From positions 39,010-103,009 of the forward strand of contig NZ_OBDR01000006.1 in NCBI RefSeq assembly GCF_900215215.1: a DNA stretch of 64,000 bases, written 5' to 3'. A program made the translations under genes and the position numbers. This DNA comes from Methanohalophilus euhalobius. Its GTDB lineage: Archaea; Halobacteriota; Methanosarcinia; Methanosarcinales; Methanosarcinaceae. Shown here piece after piece: positions 1-7,461 of the stretch (positions are counted from its first letter, which is position 1; every line of letters begins with the position of its first letter). The notes beneath the pieces are model-generated. The model was not told the origin of the DNA and made no database searches. It saw only the letters and a program-made list of their open reading frames with translations.

Positions 1-93
1 GAATGTAATGAATGCCATAAATTCATAAGGTATGAAAAAAATGGAAACTACGAACATATATCGTGTCCTTGCAGGAATACAACTTTAACATGA
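1..93 (+). CDS. 3' end of a gene with a C-terminal zinc-ribbon-like tail
   Basis: An open frame enters from the left edge and stops at TGA 91-93. The 30 visible residues hold CNEC near the start and CPC about 20 residues later, which looks like a zinc-binding knuckle pair at the C-terminus. It lies just upstream of pglZ on the same strand, so it is probably another gene of the same BREX cluster. Too little is visible to name it; a methylase (PglX) or another BREX component is possible but unproven. Confidence 0.5.
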   Translation, partial: ECNECHKFIRYEKNGNYEHISCPCRNTTLT

Positions 94-164
94 AATTTAT
101 GAATTGTCATTTTTTAGTTCAGTCACACTAATTGAAAAATAAACTTACTTGCTCACATCCAACC

Positions 165-2780
165 ATGCTCAACGCCGAAAAGACCGCACAGGCCATACTC
201 AAAAAATTCAATGATACAGACGGATACAGAGACCGCAGGATAGTCTTCTGGTATGATAAGGACGAGACTGCAACTGATGGCGGGCTTGAGGAGATCGAAC
301 CGATCCTTGAGGAGAACAATATCCGGGTCCACAGGCTTGAGCAGAACTTCTTTGGGACCAAGAAACTCATTGAAGAGGATAAACCTGATACCCATTTCCT
401 GATATATTCATCCAGAGGCGAACCACAACACGAGAAGAACTGGTTGCTCGATATACAACTGTACTCCGAGCGGTTTGAAAACAGCCGAATATCCGATATA
501 AAGAGTGAATTTGGCATCGAAGGCTATGACCTGGATAACTTCCTGGAAGAGCATTACAAGTTCTTCGACAGCAAGGCACGTGTGGAGCCGTTCAGGAAAT
601 TCTATGACCCGAAATGGCGCCGGGACGAAATGGTACTGGGCTTTCTGGCAGTGCTCACAGGTTCAGATACCATAGATTTTAAAGATATCGTCCGCAAATT
701 ATTCCTCAAATCTCTGTATGAAACTGACAATCCTACCTGGTCCGAGATAAAGAGGCTCAATCTTAAAGACGATTTCTGGGTACTTGCAGGCAAATACTTC
801 GGATTTGTACAATCTGATCCCACATTACGCAAACTATTCCTGAGCATCCTCCTAACCCACATAAAACGAAACACATCCCTTCCCCTGAAGAAATACAAGA
901 ACTATATCAACTCCATGAGCAATGAATGTGAGATTTTCATCCGCACATGGATGGACCACTCCAAAGACGGGATTTATTTCGATCAATACAGCAGGGAAAC
1001 GTTTGAAGACAGCCAGCTCAAACTCGAAAAATATCTCAAACAGGAGATCAAAGAAACTGAACCTTGCGATTACCTGGATGCAGAAGCCTTTGATGTATTC
1101 GATAGAGCAATCATAAGTCGGATTGTAAGCAGTTTATGTAATGACCTGGAAGAATATGAAAAATACCTGGACTGGATCTTCCAGAGAAAAACCAAACACT
1201 GGTATGCGGACTTCCAGCATATCTACAGTGCTTTGGAATACGCAGTCAAACTCCATAGGTTTGCCAAAGGGTTTGAAAAAACGCTTGCTTCCTGTAAAGA
1301 TGTACGTGGATTCATAGCCCGCTATGAGAAAGACCTCTACCAGATGGATTATTACTACCGTAAATTTTACTTCCATTATGACCTCGACAACAAGACGGAC
1401 GTTCTTTCTAAGATCAGGGAACGTGTGGAAAACCTGTACAACAATAACCTTATCGACAAAATGCTCGGCCACTGGAGTGAACTGATCAATACAGATGTTG
1501 GGGATTACTGGAAAGTAGAACTTGCAGACAGACAGGATGAATTCTACAAATTATATGTGCAAAACACCATTCAAAAGAATGACAGGGATAAGATTGCAGT
1601 CATAATTTCCGATGCGATGCGCTATGAGATCGCTGTAGAACTTCGAGAAAGACTCAACAAATCCAGCCAGGGTACAATGGAACTTAAAACAATGGTTGGT
1701 TCCCTTCCTTCCTACACCAAATTGGGAATGGCATCCCTGCTGCCTCATGATTCATTGCAACTTAAGAATAATCATTATCTGGCCGATGGAATCAGCACTG
1801 AAGGCACTCCCAACCGAGCAAAAATAGTGGACACGGCAACTCCTGACAGTGTTACTTTGACATATAAGGAAATAATTGATTTATCAAGAGAAGAATTACG
1901 TGAAAAGTACAAAGGAAAGCGGCTTTTCTATATATATCACGATGTTATAGATTCTACTGGCGAACATTCAGAAGACAAAGTATTCAATGAGACGGAAACT
2001 TGCATCCAAGAAATCCAAAAAATAATTGGAAAACTCACTAATTCCCAACTTCTGAATAATGTAATTGTAACATCTGACCACGGCTTCATCTACAGACGGG
2101 ACGACCTGGAAAGTGTTTACAAACTCGATAAAGCAACCTTTGATAAAGACAGAATTATCGACTCTAAAAAACGCTTCATCCTCACTACAGAAGATATCGA
2201 TGTGATGAACACTCACAAATTCAAGATCAACAATCTTGTTGAAACGGAAAACGATCTTTATGCATATGTCCCGGTAGCAGACTTGAGATTCAGGATGCAG
2301 GGAGGCGGAAACAAGTTTGTCCATGGTGGCCTGGCTCCTCAGGAAATAATCATTCCTGTCCTCAAATATAGCTATAAAAAGAGTGCAGAGCTGGAGCGCA
2401 AAGGAATCAAAAAAGGCAAAGTTGGAGTAACTGTTACAAATCCGGGTCGAAGGATCACAAGCAATTCCTTCTCTGTAAACCTGCTGCAGACTGAAAAGGT
2501 AAGTGACAAACTTAAACCTTTGAAGGTCCGTATAGCCCTTTGGGACAGCGAGTTTGATGGCGAAAAGGTAAGTGATGAAAAGACCGTGATCTTGGAACGT
2601 TCTTCAGAAGAACCTACAGAACGCCAGCAGAAGGTAATATTAACCCTTGGGAATAATATAGAGAACAAAACATATTATCTCAAGCTGATAGACGATGATC
2701 CAACTGCGATTAATAAGAATGTAATCGAGCCGATACCTTTTGAAGTAGATCTACTACTGAAAGATGATTTTGATTTTTGA
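165..2780 (+). CDS. pglZ: BREX phage-resistance protein PglZ (alkaline phosphatase superfamily)
   Basis: This is the PglZ-domain protein of a BREX defence system, which blocks phage replication together with a methylase and other Brx proteins. The N-terminus carries the RRIVFWYD motif typical of BREX PglZ proteins. The phosphatase-like core shows ISDAMRYEIAVEL near residue 480 and VTSDHGFIYR near residue 640, which hold the metal-ligand Asp and His residues of the superfamily. Length (about 870 aa) is usual for the family. ATG 165 is chosen because it leaves about 20 residues before the conserved N-terminal motif; TTG 132 in the same frame is an alternative, and neither has a clear ribosome binding site. 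The next gene, brxL, starts 9 bp downstream, so the two are co-transcribed. Confidence 0.9.
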   Translation: MLNAEKTAQAILKKFNDTDGYRDRRIVFWYDKDETATDGGLEEIEPILEENNIRVHRLEQNFFGTKKLIEEDKPDTHFLIYSSRGEPQHEKNWLLDIQLYSERFENSRISDIKSEFGIEGYDLDNFLEEHYKFFDSKARVEPFRKFYDPKWRRDEMVLGFLAVLTGSDTIDFKDIVRKLFLKSLYETDNPTWSEIKRLNLKDDFWVLAGKYFGFVQSDPTLRKLFLSILLTHIKRNTSLPLKKYKNYINSMSNECEIFIRTWMDHSKDGIYFDQYSRETFEDSQLKLEKYLKQEIKETEPCDYLDAEAFDVFDRAIISRIVSSLCNDLEEYEKYLDWIFQRKTKHWYADFQHIYSALEYAVKLHRFAKGFEKTLASCKDVRGFIARYEKDLYQMDYYYRKFYFHYDLDNKTDVLSKIRERVENLYNNNLIDKMLGHWSELINTDVGDYWKVELADRQDEFYKLYVQNTIQKNDRDKIAVIISDAMRYEIAVELRERLNKSSQGTMELKTMVGSLPSYTKLGMASLLPHDSLQLKNNHYLADGISTEGTPNRAKIVDTATPDSVTLTYKEIIDLSREELREKYKGKRLFYIYHDVIDSTGEHSEDKVFNETETCIQEIQKIIGKLTNSQLLNNVIVTSDHGFIYRRDDLESVYKLDKATFDKDRIIDSKKRFILTTEDIDVMNTHKFKINNLVETENDLYAYVPVADLRFRMQGGGNKFVHGGLAPQEIIIPVLKYSYKKSAELERKGIKKGKVGVTVTNPGRRITSNSFSVNLLQTEKVSDKLKPLKVRIALWDSEFDGEKVSDEKTVILERSSEEPTERQQKVILTLGNNIENKTYYLKLIDDDPTAINKNVIEPIPFEVDLLLKDDFDF

Positions 2781-2789
2781 GGCAGAAAA

Positions 2790-4829
2790 ATGAACGGGAC
2801 AGAAATTGATACATCCATTGATGAAAAATTGCAGCAATACTTTGCAGGCCGTGTGGTACGCAAAGACCTCACCAAAATGATGAAAGTAGGCTACAATGTC
2901 CCGGTTTATGTCCTCGAATACCTGCTGGGTTCAAACTGTGCTACCGAAGATGAAGACCTGATAGCAGCCGGTGTAGAAAAGGTAAAAAATATCCTCTCCC
3001 GAAACTATGTCCGACCGGATGAGGCGGAAAAAATAAAATCCCGCATCAGGGAAAGTGGTTATTACACAATAATAGACAAGGTAACTGTAAAACTTAATGA
3101 GAGACGGGATGTATATGAAGCCGTATTTTCCAACCTGGGAATTGTCCAGGTGGAAGTTGAATCTGATTATGTAATGCGCTATGATAAACTGCTTGGTGGA
3201 GGCATCTGGTGTATCGTCAAAATGGAATACGAACCCGACCAGATGGGGTCACCCTTCATAATTTCGGATTTAAAACCCATTCAACTGCCCAACATCAATG
3301 TAAACGAGATCCTTGAAAACAGGAACTTTTTCACAAAAGAAGAATGGATGGACGTCTTGCTGCGCTCTGTGGGGATGGAGCCTTCCAATCTCGAAGAAAG
3401 AACAAAGTGGCATCTTCTTGAAAGGCTTGTACCCCTTGTCGAAAACAACTATAATATGTGCGAACTCGGCCCCAGGAGTACAGGTAAATCCCACGTTTAC
3501 AAAGAGATCTCACCAAACTCAGTCCTTATCTCTGGAGGACAAACCACTGTAGCAAACCTGTTCTACAATATGTCCACACGTCAGGTAGGACTGGTAGGCA
3601 TGTGGGATGTTGTAGCCTTTGATGAGGTTGCAGGGATTAATTTCAAAGATAAAGATGGCATCCAGATTCTGAAAGACTACATGGCTTCAGGTTCCTTTGC
3701 CAGAGGTAGAGAGCAGATCAATGCCAACGCCTCCATAGCCTTTGTAGGTAATATCAATCAAAGTGTATCCTCTCTTTTAAAAACTCATCATCTATTTGCT
3801 CCCTTCCCTGAGGCAATGAATAATGACAGTGCCTTTTTTGACAGGATACATTATTATCTCCCCGGCTGGGAGGTTCCAAAATTTAGGCCTGAACATTTCA
3901 CCGACAAACATGGTTTTATTGTCGACTATATTGCCGAATTCTTCCGTGAAATGCGTAAATACTCCTACGCAGACAGTCTATTCAACTATTTCAAGATGGG
4001 GTCCAATCTGAACCAGAGAGACGTAATCGCTGTGAAAAAAACCTATTCAGGGCTTGTCAAATTAATCTATCCCAATGGAAAAATCACCCGGGAAGAGGCT
4101 GAAGAAGTACTTCAATACGCTCTGGAAGGCAGAAGGCGTGTAAAGGAACAACTCAAAAAGATCGGCGGTATGGAATTCTTTGATGTGAACTTCTCCTATC
4201 TGGATAATGAAACCATGGAAGAAGATTTTGTCAACGTTCCGGAAAGTGGTGGTAACAAGATAATTCCTCCAGGACTTGGAAAACCAGGTGAAGCCTTTGC
4301 TGTTGCTCCAAATGAAAACGGAAAAATCGGTGTCTACAAGTTGGAACTGCAAATTGCCACCGGGAATGGAAAATATGAAGCCACAGGGCTTAGCAGCAAT
4401 TCAGCAGCCAAAGAATCTGTCAAAACCGCTATCAATTACTTCAAAGCCAATGCCAAATCTATCAGCCAATCCATATCCACCAAAGAAAGTGATTATTTCC
4501 TCAACTTCCAGGATATGTATGGAATCGGACTGGCAGATGGTCTGACACTTTCCGCTTTTATCAGTCTATGTTCCGGAGCCCTTGACAAGCCACTGCATGA
4601 ACAAACTGCCATAATTGGAGACATGACAATAGGTGGCTCCATTAATGCAGTGGATAATTTGGCAGACCTTCTCCAGGTATGTCTTGATGCCGGAGCAAAG
4701 AAAGTATTGATTCCTTCTGCTTCCACATCAAGGCTGGGAAGTGTACCACCTGAAGTGTTGAGCAAGTTCCAGCTATCTTTTTATGATGACCCGATAGATG
4801 CTGTTCAGAAAGCGTTGTTCTTTATGTGA
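2790..4829 (+). CDS. brxL: BREX Lon-like AAA+ protein BrxL
   Basis: BrxL is the AAA+ component of BREX systems with a C-terminal domain resembling Lon protease. The N-terminal part holds the conserved YVLEYLLGSNCAT motif, a Walker A at GPRSTGKSHV (residues about 227-236) and a Walker B-like VVAFDEVAG. The C-terminal Lon-like domain ends with AGAKKVLIPSAS, matching the end of Lon. By hand alignment the position of the Lon catalytic lysine (GGLKEKL in Lon) is occupied by DNLADL here, so proteolytic activity is doubtful; known BrxL proteins act on DNA. It follows pglZ by 9 bp and closes the visible BREX operon. Confidence 0.92.
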   Translation: MNGTEIDTSIDEKLQQYFAGRVVRKDLTKMMKVGYNVPVYVLEYLLGSNCATEDEDLIAAGVEKVKNILSRNYVRPDEAEKIKSRIRESGYYTIIDKVTVKLNERRDVYEAVFSNLGIVQVEVESDYVMRYDKLLGGGIWCIVKMEYEPDQMGSPFIISDLKPIQLPNINVNEILENRNFFTKEEWMDVLLRSVGMEPSNLEERTKWHLLERLVPLVENNYNMCELGPRSTGKSHVYKEISPNSVLISGGQTTVANLFYNMSTRQVGLVGMWDVVAFDEVAGINFKDKDGIQILKDYMASGSFARGREQINANASIAFVGNINQSVSSLLKTHHLFAPFPEAMNNDSAFFDRIHYYLPGWEVPKFRPEHFTDKHGFIVDYIAEFFREMRKYSYADSLFNYFKMGSNLNQRDVIAVKKTYSGLVKLIYPNGKITREEAEEVLQYALEGRRRVKEQLKKIGGMEFFDVNFSYLDNETMEEDFVNVPESGGNKIIPPGLGKPGEAFAVAPNENGKIGVYKLELQIATGNGKYEATGLSSNSAAKESVKTAINYFKANAKSISQSISTKESDYFLNFQDMYGIGLADGLTLSAFISLCSGALDKPLHEQTAIIGDMTIGGSINAVDNLADLLQVCLDAGAKKVLIPSASTSRLGSVPPEVLSKFQLSFYDDPIDAVQKALFFM

Positions 4830-4908
4830 TCATTAGCTAATATTTGAGTAGATATTTATATACAAGTATTCATGAAAACAATCTACAAACAACAAATAGC
4901 AAAACTTC

Positions 4909-4916
4909 TTTATATG
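4909..4916 (+). promoter_or_regulatory. TATA box for the ribonuclease HI gene
   Basis: TTTATATG lies 22 bp upstream of ATG 4938 in a 108-bp gap after brxL. At the usual archaeal spacing of about 25 bp, transcription would start at or next to the ATG, giving a leaderless message. A second A/T-rich element near 4850-4862 could also serve. Confidence 0.45.
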
Positions 4917-4937
4917 ATATTTAAAATCTGTGAATAA

Positions 4938-5408
4938 ATGAAACTAATTCAATTTGATGGAGCTGCAATACCAAATCCCGGTAAAAGAGGAATCGGAGCA
5001 GTTCTTCTTGACAATGGACAAGTCCTACATGAAATATCCGAAATGCTTGAAGGGACTGGCACTAATAATGAAGCAGAGTACAATGCCCTAATTCAAGGAT
5101 TAAAAAAGGCACAAGCCCTTGGTTGGACTGACATCAATGTACAGGGAGATAGCAAACTTGTAGTAAATCAAGTCAATGGGAAATGGTCTGTAAAAAGTGA
5201 TAATCTTAAAGGTCCCTGCCAGATTGCTAAAAAACTAGTCGGACAGTTCAATTCAATAAAACTGGAATGGATTCCTCGAGAGCAGAATGAAAAGGCGGAC
5301 TATGCAGCCTCAAAAGCTCTGGGATTTCAAAAAGACCCTCATCATAAGAAATATCCGAAAAGACCATCAAATAAAGGAAATAAGGATACAAACGATTATG
5401 ATTTTTAA
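4938..5408 (+). CDS. rnhA: Ribonuclease HI family protein
   Basis: This cytoplasmic enzyme should cut the RNA strand of RNA:DNA hybrids. The four catalytic acidic residues of RNase HI can be placed: D7 in QFDGAA, E47 in TNNEAEY, D71 in QGDSKLV and D121 in NEKADYAAS. The family core ends near residue 130 and the rest is a basic tail. Its own TATA box suggests it is transcribed separately from the BREX genes. After the TAA stop the same frame continues with protein-like Cys-rich sequence (see the next entry), so the C-terminus may have been longer in an ancestor. Confidence 0.88.
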   Translation: MKLIQFDGAAIPNPGKRGIGAVLLDNGQVLHEISEMLEGTGTNNEAEYNALIQGLKKAQALGWTDINVQGDSKLVVNQVNGKWSVKSDNLKGPCQIAKKLVGQFNSIKLEWIPREQNEKADYAASKALGFQKDPHHKKYPKRPSNKGNKDTNDYDF

Positions 5409-5570
5409 AAAAGCAACTTACCAAAAAAATGTTGTAATTGTAAAGATATTAGCAAATGCAAACTTGTAGAGCAGAGATTTGAAAATATTTATAAGAAATA
5501 AGTCAAAGATTTGCCATCCTGTGATTTTGTTAGGAGTCAAATCAGGGAAATTGGTTGGTATTACATTTAA
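5409..5570 (+). pseudogene. In-frame Cys-rich remnant downstream of the ribonuclease HI gene
   Basis: Reading on in the rnhA frame past TAA 5406-5408 gives 30 codons with a CCNCKDISKCK zinc-knuckle-like motif, then TAA 5499-5501, then 22 more codons (including DLPSCDFVRSQIREIG) ending at TAA 5568-5570. The composition is protein-like and the cysteine spacing looks purposeful. The likeliest reading is an ancestral C-terminal extension cut off by two nonsense changes. Both stops are TAA, so pyrrolysine decoding cannot bridge them. The following 118 bp up to the next gene show nothing recognisable. Confidence 0.4.
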
Positions 5571-5688
5571 AGCCAAGTAATCATCCTTTCCGTGTCAGAA
5601 CCTTTATCAGCCAATTTTAAGGTCTTAAAATAACTTCCATCAATAAAAAACTCAACATCAACAAAAATAATTAATGATAATGAGGCGA

Positions 5689-5904
5689 TTAGAAATCAAA
5701 AATAGACTTATTCACCTCAATTTCTTCGACCGCCTTTTCTAAATATTCGGGAATTTTTCTCACATACCTAATATGACCATGAATTGGACATTTTTTTTGT
5801 ATATGTTGAGTTCCATTACTAAATGTTTTCAAAAAGAATTTGCACTCCCTTTTGCATCTTGGACATGAAAAATCAATTTCACAATCTTGACTTTTGCTCC
5901 ACAT
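5689..5904 (-). CDS. Small zinc-ribbon hypothetical protein
   Basis: A 71-residue protein with CPRCKREC near residue 14 and CPIHGH near residue 40, together a plausible four-ligand zinc site, followed by a charged helix. I do not recognise the family. It is a lone gene between the ribonuclease HI gene and the Mrr-like nuclease, in A/T-rich sequence. The short length and isolated position leave some doubt, but the spaced Cys and His residues argue for a real gene. Confidence 0.55.
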   Translation of the reverse strand: MWSKSQDCEIDFSCPRCKRECKFFLKTFSNGTQHIQKKCPIHGHIRYVRKIPEYLEKAVEEIEVNKSIFDF

Positions 5905-6051
5905 ATCGAAATCACTCTAAAATCTGGTCCTATAGCTATCAAATAGTCATGTTTTTGTATTATTATTTAATTTTTGCAATTAGTCTATGTAGTAATTAGA
6001 TTCTATATGTTTTCTTATGTGCACATATAGAATATTAAAATACCAAAACTA

Positions 6052-7410
6052 TTATAATGCAACCATAAATATAAATATGAAAGAAAATACAACTGTAGTG
6101 AATAGTAAATATGAATTTTCCATCACTTTTTTATGTCGTGGTAAGGCTGAATAGTAAGATTCAAAATCACGAAGTTCTTCAGTCGATTCAAAATATTTCT
6201 TAGCTCCAAAGAATCTTTTCATCACTGCACAATCAATACAGATACTAGCATTTGTCATTCTTGTTACTTTTACATGACCTTTGCAGGTGATGGAACCACA
6301 TTCTTTACAATACCATTTGGACCTAAATATGATTTTTTTTGTAATATTTGAGTTGCAAACCCTACAAAAATCAGTTTCATTTTTGGTAACGATATTATCG
6401 CTAGGTGTTTCAACAAAATAGATATTATAGTCATTTCGTTTTGCTTGTATGTTTATTTCCCATTTTGGGTAATATAAGCATTTATAATTGGATATTGTTA
6501 TGTCCTTTGCTTTTGGAATGCATTCTTTTATATATTGTACATTATTTTTTCCTTTATATCTTATGTTTCTAGTATGACTGATTATAATTTCATTCATAGC
6601 AAGTTCTTTTAATTCACTTTCATTTAGTCGAAAGTCTATTTTGGAAGAAAATTGGTTTTCTGGTAATGTTTTAAAATTTATATTTGAATCATTTATTAGC
6701 AATCCAGCCAAGTTATAATCTAATAGATTTCCTCTTTCCCCATCAAAAAACAATTGTCCATTTGCCCTTTCATTGTGAATGATACCTACAGTCGTAGAAA
6801 AGTTAGCAGATATGTTGTATTCGATATAGAAAACTGGATGGAATACTGTTCGTATATTCTGTACGACTAAGTCCATTTTACTAATGGCATTAACCGGATA
6901 GAAGAAGTTTTCTAATGTCCAGTTTATTGTTTTTTCTTTTGGCGAGTAGTAAGTCGATTCATTGCTATATGCTTCAATAATCCCATTTTTTAAATCCACC
7001 TTAGCGCCGATTGCCAATTCTTTTAGTTCTCTGCCATCAATTAATCTAATTTCTATATTTTCAAGTGAATTGTTTATTTCTTGGGCATATTGAACTGCAT
7101 TTGGTGAAAACGAACTTGATGTGACCACATAACCTTGTTTTTTTCCAACATGATTTAAAGTAACTACTGCAGAGTGTAATTTTTGTACAACGGGCCTTCC
7201 TATTTTACTTTGATGATGCTTGCATTCCACTACTATTTTTATTAACTCACCATTTGGGTCTTTCTTCTCCATAACAATATCTTTTCCACCGTCATTAGAA
7301 CAAGGAGTAACAATAACGTTTCGAAAACCATTTTTCCTAAAAATATCAGCAACTACTTCCTCAAACTGATATCCATTTAAGGAATCTAACAAGATATTAT
7401 CATCCAACAC
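6052..7410 (-). CDS. Mrr-like restriction endonuclease with zinc fingers and a C-terminal membrane segment
   Basis: The first 120 residues are an Mrr-type PD-(D/E)xK nuclease domain: GYQFEEVV with E17/E18, GGKD with D44, and VVECKHH with the E62-x-K64 pair. A middle region of about 200 residues is unassigned. Near the C-terminus are CRVC, CKEC and CIDC knuckles, so one or two zinc fingers, and the last 20 residues form a hydrophobic helix that could anchor the protein in the membrane. It lies 51 bp downstream of mcrB on the same strand and is probably co-transcribed with mcrCB. It is likely a modification-dependent or general DNA restriction enzyme; the membrane tail is unusual for one. Confidence 0.75.
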   Translation of the reverse strand: MLDDNILLDSLNGYQFEEVVADIFRKNGFRNVIVTPCSNDGGKDIVMEKKDPNGELIKIVVECKHHQSKIGRPVVQKLHSAVVTLNHVGKKQGYVVTSSSFSPNAVQYAQEINNSLENIEIRLIDGRELKELAIGAKVDLKNGIIEAYSNESTYYSPKEKTINWTLENFFYPVNAISKMDLVVQNIRTVFHPVFYIEYNISANFSTTVGIIHNERANGQLFFDGERGNLLDYNLAGLLINDSNINFKTLPENQFSSKIDFRLNESELKELAMNEIIISHTRNIRYKGKNNVQYIKECIPKAKDITISNYKCLYYPKWEINIQAKRNDYNIYFVETPSDNIVTKNETDFCRVCNSNITKKIIFRSKWYCKECGSITCKGHVKVTRMTNASICIDCAVMKRFFGAKKYFESTEELRDFESYYSALPRHKKVMENSYLLFTTVVFSFIFIFMVAL

Positions 7411-7461
7411 AGACCCACTCCTATCAGTAAAGCTATTTCATTCAAGTTTTAATTTATCTTC

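Noticed and set aside
5406..5501. Pyrrolysine read-through of the ribonuclease HI stop
   Set aside because: Both intervening stops are TAA, which is not the pyrrolysine codon.
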